DNA from: an uncultured Collinsella sp.
Lineage (GTDB): Bacteria; Actinomycetota; Coriobacteriia; Coriobacteriales; Coriobacteriaceae
Length of the DNA stretch: 10,000 nucleotides
Direction of reading: 5' to 3'
Assembly: GCA_958419975.1 (NCBI GenBank)
Contig: CATZIG010000055.1
Location: forward strand, 1 to 10,000
Shown here piece by piece: positions 6,177-10,000 of the stretch. Within the stretch, counting starts at the first letter, position 1. Every line of letters starts with the position of its first letter. The notes beneath the pieces are model-generated. The model was not told where the DNA came from, ran no database searches, and saw only the letters and a program-made list of their open reading frames with translations. The translations under genes were made by a program, and so were the position numbers.

Positions 6177-6935
6177 CTACGACAGTTCGTGGGCTACTTG
6201 GTGCTCGTAGAAGGCCTCGATTACGGCGTTAAAGTCGTGGGCGAAATCTTCCATGGTTCCGCGCCAGGTGGCGCGTCCCGGTTTTCCTTGGCCCACAAAG
6301 GCGGTTTGGATGCCGCAATCGGGAGACGGGAAGTCGCGCTTGGGGTCGTTGCCCACCATGAGGACCTCGTGCGGCTCGAGCCCCATCACCTGAAGCTGCT
6401 CTAGATAGTAGGTGGCATCGGGCTTGCAGCGGGTGGTGTTTCCCATGTGCGTGACGAGCTCAAAGGGGGCGTCGGCCAGGTCGCCCCAGCCCATGCGACA
6501 CTCGATGGCCCCCTGCGGAAAGCTGGGGTTGGTGAAGAGCGCGCAACGCAGTCCTGCATCCTGTACGGCCTGAAGCGCGGCATGTGCGCCGGGCATGGCG
6601 TGGGCGTTGATGACATCGTCGTTCTTGTACGGCAGGACTTCACGATCGTAGTAGGTAAACGCCTCGTAGATGAGTGGGTCCGAGAGGCAGATGCCGCACC
6701 GGCGCTCAACCTCTCCTTGGTAAAACTCAAGATTGGTGCGATTATCCGTGCCGCTGCGGCGGTTGGCGTTGAGGTCGACCAAGATGGTGCCGAGGCGTGC
6801 CATCGTGCCACCGCGACTGCGTCGCCCGATGTCCGCGAGCATCGAAGAGACATCCTTAAAATAGCGAAGGATGAACGCGTTGAGGTTGATGCTGAGAAGC
6901 GTCTCGTCCATATCGAAAACGACTGCTTTGAGCAC
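6177..6935 (-). CDS. HAD-superfamily hydrolase
   Basis: A haloacid dehalogenase-type phosphatase, likely cytoplasmic, acting on an unknown small phosphorylated substrate. The product is 252 aa. All four HAD motifs are visible: motif I FDMDETLL with nucleophile Asp8 and acid/base Asp10, motif II LFTNP with Thr135, motif III Lys171 in CKPDATYY, and motif IV MVGNDPKRDF with Asp197 and Asp201. The helical insertion of about 120 residues between motifs I and II is a C1-type cap. The start is GTG (6933-6935 on the plus strand) with AAAGG seven bases upstream; no better in-frame ATG precedes it. It is transcribed alone on the minus strand, towards repeat element A and divergent from rpsA. Substrate cannot be inferred from neighbours. 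Confidence 0.88.
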   Translation of the reverse strand: MLKAVVFDMDETLLSINLNAFILRYFKDVSSMLADIGRRSRGGTMARLGTILVDLNANRRSGTDNRTNLEFYQGEVERRCGICLSDPLIYEAFTYYDREVLPYKNDDVINAHAMPGAHAALQAVQDAGLRCALFTNPSFPQGAIECRMGWGDLADAPFELVTHMGNTTRCKPDATYYLEQLQVMGLEPHEVLMVGNDPKRDFPSPDCGIQTAFVGQGKPGRATWRGTMEDFAHDFNAVIEAFYEHQVAHELS

Positions 6936-7250
6936 GCGGGCACCTTTCTCGAAAAATCGATCTAGAATCGTTGGCTCCGGATACTTTACCCCAAAGCCGA
7001 ATGCCTAGCCGGTTATCGTCAAGTTGCGGAGACGTGTGTTCATAAGATTACGAAAAAGTCTCCACACGAGTAAAAAATCGCAGTTCACGCTTGAAATCGA
7101 ACTCATTTCCCCGTAACCTATACGAACGTGATTGCATAAGCGTCACATTAGTATCTGTCGGCTCCCGAGTGTTCCTAAACGTTGTGTGCTTGTCGCACCC
7201 TTCTGTAGGTCCTAGCAATCGGGGCCCCGTAGTTCGAAAGGGGTCCACCT
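6936..7250. other. Divergent intergenic region between the HAD gene and rpsA (315 bases)
   Basis: No gene is supported here. It holds the HAD ribosome binding site (6943-6947, minus), two overlapping inverted pairs (GGAGAC 7028-7033 with GTCTCC 7058-7063, or CGTGTG 7033-7038 with CACACG 7063-7068), an AT-richer stretch around 7070-7160 likely to carry the rpsA promoter although no box pair has convincing spacing, and an SD-pairing hairpin at 7222-7246. Confidence 0.6.
7222..7246 (+). promoter_or_regulatory. Hairpin that could hide the rpsA Shine-Dalgarno site
   Basis: GGGCCCC (7222-7228) can pair with GGGGTCC (7240-7246) over seven positions, one of them G-U, with an 11-base loop. The right arm contains the GGGG of the rpsA Shine-Dalgarno GAAAGGGG (7236-7243). 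S1 autoregulates its own translation in E. coli, so a translational control hairpin is plausible, but this is inference from pairing alone. Confidence 0.4.
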
Positions 7251-8417
7251 TTGAGTGAGATTCAGAACTCGTCCATTTTCTCTCTTGACGATGTCAACGA
7301 GGAGGAGATGAACAACCTCATCGACGGTACGATTACCGACTTTGATGAGGGCGATCTCGTTAACGGCACTGTCGTTAAGATCGAGCATGACGAGGTGCTC
7401 GTTGACATCGGATTCAAGTCCGAGGGCGTTATCCCGGTCCGCGAGCTGTCCATCCGCAAGGACGCTAACCCTGCAGACATCGTTGCACTCGGTGATCCCA
7501 TCGAGGCTCTGGTTCTCCAGAAGGAGGACAAGGACGGTCGTCTGGTCCTGTCCAAGAAGCGTGCCGAGTACGAGCGTGCTTGGAACCGCATCGAGGAGAA
7601 GTTCAACTCCGGCGAGAACGTCGAGGGCGAGGTTATCGAGGTTGTCAAGGGCGGCCTGATCCTCGACATCGGCCTGCGTGGCTTCCTGCCCGCTTCCCTC
7701 GTCGACCTCCGTCGCGTCAAGGACCTCACCTCCTACATGGGCACCCGCATCGAGGCCCGCGTCATCGAGATGGACCGCAACCGCAACAACGTCGTCCTCT
7801 CCCGTCGCGTCGTGCTCGAGGAGTCCCGTAAGGCCGAGCGCTCCGAGATCCTGTCCAAGCTCAAGTCTGGCATGCGTCTCCAGGGCACCGTTTCCTCCAT
7901 CGTCGACTTCGGCGCTTTCGTCGACCTCGGCGGTATCGACGGCCTCATCCACATCTCCGAGCTCTCCTGGAACCACGTCAACCATCCTTCCGAGGTTGTC
8001 AAGGTCGGCCAGGAGGTCGAGGTCGAGGTTCTCGACGTCGATCTCAACCGCGAGCGCATCTCCCTGGGTCTCAAGCAGACCACCGAGGATCCGTGGCGCG
8101 CACTGGTCAAGAAGTACCCCGTCGGCGCTATCGTCGAGGGCACTGTGACCAAGCTTGTCCCGTTCGGCGCTTTCGTCGACCTGGGCGAGGGCATCGAGGG
8201 CCTGGTGCACATCTCCGAGATGGCCAACAAGCACGTCGATCAGCCTTCTCAGGTCACCCACGTGGGCGACAAGGTTCAGGTCAAGGTCATGGAGATCGAC
8301 CTCGACCGTCGTCGTATCTCCCTGTCCATGAAGTCCGCTGCTGAGACTCTGGGCGTCGAGATCGAGGTTACCCCGCTGCCTTCCGAGAAGAAGGACGAGG
8401 AGACCGACGCCGAGTAA
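7251..8417 (+). CDS. rpsA: 30S ribosomal protein S1
   Basis: Binds mRNA on the small ribosomal subunit and helps start translation. The product is 388 aa with four S1 RNA-binding domains at about 34-103, 120-187, 205-275 and 290-361. Domains 3 and 4 have the classic DFGAFVDLGGIDGLIHISELSW and PFGAFVDLGEGIEGLVHISEM cores; domain 2 is more divergent (VVKGGLILDIGLRGFLPASL). A short acidic tail of about 25 residues follows, shorter than in many actinobacterial S1 proteins. The start is TTG 7251, giving MSEIQNSSIF, with GAAAGGGG (7236-7243) seven bases upstream; no nearby in-frame ATG fits. Codon use is strongly biased to GTC, CTC, CGC and TCC, as expected of a highly expressed gene. It is a single-gene unit with its own terminator. 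Confidence 0.95.
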   Translation: MSEIQNSSIFSLDDVNEEEMNNLIDGTITDFDEGDLVNGTVVKIEHDEVLVDIGFKSEGVIPVRELSIRKDANPADIVALGDPIEALVLQKEDKDGRLVLSKKRAEYERAWNRIEEKFNSGENVEGEVIEVVKGGLILDIGLRGFLPASLVDLRRVKDLTSYMGTRIEARVIEMDRNRNNVVLSRRVVLEESRKAERSEILSKLKSGMRLQGTVSSIVDFGAFVDLGGIDGLIHISELSWNHVNHPSEVVKVGQEVEVEVLDVDLNRERISLGLKQTTEDPWRALVKKYPVGAIVEGTVTKLVPFGAFVDLGEGIEGLVHISEMANKHVDQPSQVTHVGDKVQVKVMEIDLDRRRISLSMKSAAETLGVEIEVTPLPSEKKDEETDAE

Positions 8418-8441
8418 ATCGGTTTGACGATCACTTGTTTT

Positions 8442-8476
8442 AAGGGATCCGTCCGCAATGGACGGGTCCCTTTTTG
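8442..8476 (+). terminator. Rho-independent terminator of rpsA
   Basis: AAGGGATCCGTCC (8442-8454) pairs with GGACGGGTCCCTT (8460-8472), one pair being T-G, around a GCAAT loop, and the strand runs into TTTTT (8471-8475). It begins 24 bases after the rpsA stop. Confidence 0.9.
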
Positions 8477-8757
8477 CATTTGTTGCTGAGGTACGCGATG
8501 CTGCCCGTGCGCAATGCTGCCCTGGCTGTTCGCAGACTATTGGGTTGTCGGTGCATGAAAAATGCCGACATCCCGCCTCGGGGAGGAGGCGGGAACGCAC
8601 CGAGTAGACGGAGGGGTGCGGAGCGCGGTCGCGTCTCGACTGACGACGTTGCCCATCGACACCCCTATTGTACTGCATAGCGCGGTTCTTGGTTTATCGT
8701 GTCGAACGCTTGTGTTGTGCCATTGCCTGCGGCAACGGTGTGCTACACTCTTGCACT
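8477..8757. other. Intergenic region between rpsA and rnpB with several possible hairpins
   Basis: No gene is supported on either strand. Structures seen: TGTCGG (8546-8551) with CCGACA (8565-8570); a perfect 9-bp hairpin TCCCGCCTC (8571-8579) with GAGGCGGGA (8586-8594) and a GGGGAG loop; and an outer pair TCGGTGC (8548-8554) with GCACCGA (8597-8603) that is incompatible with the first. GGGGTG (8615-8620) can also pair with CACCCC (8660-8665). The last part holds the rnpB promoter. Whether a small RNA is made here cannot be decided. Confidence 0.45.
8723..8749 (+). promoter_or_regulatory. rnpB: Promoter of rnpB
   Basis: TTGCCT (8723-8728), a short 15-base spacer and TACACT (8744-8749) preceded by TGC as an extended -10. 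The predicted start near 8756 agrees with the expected RNase P RNA 5' end, at the beginning of helix P1. The -35 region forms an inverted repeat, TTGCC-TGC-GGCAA. Confidence 0.6.
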
Positions 8758-9119
8758 GCTGAGTGGGCCAGACGGTCGCGCGATGTGCTGCTTGCAGCAC
8801 GCGTGAGGAAAGTCCGGGCTCCAGAGGGCGGGATGCCGGCTAACGGCCGGGCGGAGTGATCCGACGGAAAGCGCCGCAGAAAAGAAGACTCCCACCTGCG
8901 CCGCAAGGCGTAAAGGGAAAAGCTGAAACGGTGGTGTAAGAGACCACCAGCGTCGTGGCAACACGGCGGCTTGGCAAGCCCCATCCGGAGCAAGCGCGAA
9001 TAGGAACGCTATGGGCCGGCCCGGTCCGCGTTCGGGTAGCGTGCGTGGAGCTGCACGGTAACGTGCAGACAAGATAAATGACCGTTCACGACAGAACCCG
9101 GCTTATAGGCCCACTCGGC
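8758..9119 (+). ncRNA. rnpB: RNase P RNA, bacterial class A
   Basis: The catalytic RNA of RNase P, which trims the 5' leader from pre-tRNAs. Helix P1 is formed by GCTGAGTGGGCC (8758-8769) and GGCCCACTCGGC (9108-9119), all paired with one U-G. The universally conserved GAGGAAAGTCCGGGCTCC lies at 8805-8822 and its partner ACAGAACCCGGCTTA at 9091-9105. The conserved central block GTGTAAGAGACCACCAGC lies at about 8935-8952. The length of about 362 nt and the overall order of helices fit class A. The ends are set by P1 and may be off by a few bases. CACTTTGTT follows P1, a weak terminator-like tail, and repeat element B begins six bases after the P1 end. Confidence 0.97.
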
Positions 9120-9124
9120 ACTTT

Positions 9125-9240
9125 GTTGACGCTGCGAACCCGTCAGCGCGGCAATCTGCCTTTCAAGCCTTCGGGCATGACCATAAGGTCAATGCCCTCG
9201 TCTTTCAAGGCACCTTGCTCGCGCTGACGGGTTCTCGCTG
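9125..9240 (+). repeat. Structured repeat element, copy B (candidate ncRNA or palindromic interspersed repeat)
   Basis: The same architecture as copy A. The outer stem AACCCGTCAGCGCG (9137-9150) pairs perfectly with CGCGCTGACGGGTT (9220-9233). GCAA (9151-9154) pairs with TTGC (9215-9218), and TGCCTT (9157-9162) with AAGGCA (9207-9212). The terminal hairpin is GGGCAT-GACC (9173-9182) with GGTC-A-ATGCCC (9187-9197) and an ATAA loop. Flanks GTTGACGCTGC (9125-9135) and TCGCTG (9235-9240) match copy A. It lies just 3' of rnpB on the same strand and may end or process that transcript. Function unknown. Confidence 0.75.
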
Positions 9241-9352
9241 TTGGTGACGGCATCATTGGCGTTTCCGCTCTTGTTGGCGAGGGCAACGGTGCTGTCTTTG
9301 CCGTATTATTGAGGCTGTTTGTTGCTGCGCTTTATTCTGTTGAGGGGCTTTG

Positions 9353-9988
9353 TTGGACAGCTATTTTACTCTGCAATCGAATATTGAGGCTTCGGGCGAG
9401 TTTGTGGACCGCAAGAGCCGGTTTATTGCCCAGCTGGTCCATATTGAGTCCGAGGACGAGGCGAATGCCTTTATCGAGATGGTTCGCAGGCGTCATTACG
9501 ACGCTCGACACAATGTTCCCGCGTGGATTTTGGTCGATGGACGCGAGCGCCAGAGCGATGACGGTGAGCCGAGCCGCACGAGCGGTATGCCGACGCTCGA
9601 GGTGTTGCGCGGTGCAGGGCTCAAAAATGTTTGCTGCGTAGTGACGCGCTATTTTGGTGGCACGTTGTTGGGGCCTGGTGGCTTGGTACGCGCCTATACC
9701 GCGGCGACGCAGGCGGCGGTGGCAGCTGCTCAGGAGGCCGGGCAGATTGTCGAGATGACAAGCGTCGTGCCGGTTGACGTGCATGTGGCCTATCCGCAGT
9801 ATGAGCAGGTGCTTCGTTTGGCGCAGGATTCGGGTGCCAAGGTTTCGGATACCGATTACGCGGATGCCGTGACGATTCATTTGGTGTTTAAGGCGGGGGA
9901 GCAGGAGCCGTTTTGCGCCAAGATGCGCGAGCTTATGGCGGGGCGTGAGGAGATTGAGGTCGGCGCTCCCGAGTTTGCGGAGTTCTGA
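9353..9988 (+). CDS. yigZ: YigZ/IMPACT-family protein
   Basis: A cytoplasmic protein of the YigZ (UPF0029/IMPACT) family, linked by homology to the GCN2 regulator Impact; the bacterial role is not settled. About 211 aa. The N-terminal IMPACT domain (about 5-125) shows KSRFIAQL, HYDARHNVPAWI, SDDGEPSRTSGMP (usually DDGEPSGTAG) and the signature VVTRYFGGTLLGPGGLVRAY. The C-terminal ferredoxin-like DUF1949 domain spans about 138-203. Two adjacent TTG codons (9350 and 9353) could start it. 9353 is preferred because GAGGGG (9342-9347) is only two bases from 9350 but five from 9353. No ATG is available. It stands downstream of rnpB and repeat element B; a TATTAT at 9304-9309 is a possible -10 without a clear -35. 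Confidence 0.92.
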   Translation: MDSYFTLQSNIEASGEFVDRKSRFIAQLVHIESEDEANAFIEMVRRRHYDARHNVPAWILVDGRERQSDDGEPSRTSGMPTLEVLRGAGLKNVCCVVTRYFGGTLLGPGGLVRAYTAATQAAVAAAQEAGQIVEMTSVVPVDVHVAYPQYEQVLRLAQDSGAKVSDTDYADAVTIHLVFKAGEQEPFCAKMRELMAGREEIEVGAPEFAEF

Positions 9989-10000
9989 CGACGACGGCCG

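Noticed and set aside
8667..8672. TACAAT on the minus strand as a -10 box for an antisense small RNA
   Set aside because: No acceptable -35 at the right distance and no terminator with an adjacent U-tract for the proposed RNA.
7212..8678. 488-codon minus-strand open frame across rpsA
   Set aside because: Antisense to rpsA; repetitive Leu/Asp/Val content results from the strong codon bias of rpsA.
8731..9291. GGCAACGGTG present both at 8731-8740 (rnpB promoter) and 9282-9291 (upstream of yigZ)
   Set aside because: Only ten bases, with no shared spacing to promoter boxes; likely chance.
1..10000. tRNA genes, CRISPR arrays, transposase genes or prophage genes
   Set aside because: No tRNA-like arms, no spaced repeat arrays and no mobile-element proteins were recognised; the two-copy structured repeat is the only repeat of note.

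Overview
The window is an ordinary chromosomal segment of a high-GC Gram-positive bacterium. Gene content, strong GC-ending codon bias, frequent TTG/GTG starts with clear Shine-Dalgarno sites, and a four-domain actinobacterial-type S1 protein point to Coriobacteriia, most likely Collinsella or a close relative. This is inference from protein character; no search was run.

Layout. (1) 2-3048, arginine biosynthesis: the 3' part of argG, an unrecognised 56-residue small ORF with a strong ribosome binding site (1243-1413), then argH with a good terminator. Hairpins separate the three. (2) 3049-3825: ndk behind a roughly 300-base leader region that holds promoter candidates and an 18-bp tandem repeat inside a 16-codon micro-ORF. 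(3) 3867-4396: rpiB on the minus strand, convergent with ndk. (4) 4602-6014: a [4Fe-4S] L-cysteine desulfidase gene (CyuA/YhaM/UPF0597 family), divergent from rpiB. (5) 6177-6935: a HAD-family hydrolase on the minus strand. (6) 7251-8476: rpsA with a long leader, a possible SD-sequestering hairpin and a strong terminator. (7) 8723-9119: rnpB, the RNase P RNA, with its own promoter. (8) 9353-9988: a YigZ/IMPACT-family gene.

How the genes relate. ArgG and ArgH catalyse the last two steps of arginine synthesis. The others are housekeeping genes in mostly single-gene units: nucleotide balance (ndk), pentose phosphate (rpiB), cysteine breakdown to pyruvate, ammonia and sulfide, translation (rpsA) and tRNA maturation (rnpB).

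The most interesting signal is non-coding. Two copies of a roughly 115-nt element (6017-6131 and 9125-9240) share a conserved core and conserved flanks, while their outer stems differ in sequence yet remain perfectly paired. An inner stem shows a G-C to A-T compensatory change. The element is either a structured RNA or a palindromic interspersed repeat. Both copies lie just 3' of a transcription unit (the desulfidase gene and rnpB), in the same orientation.
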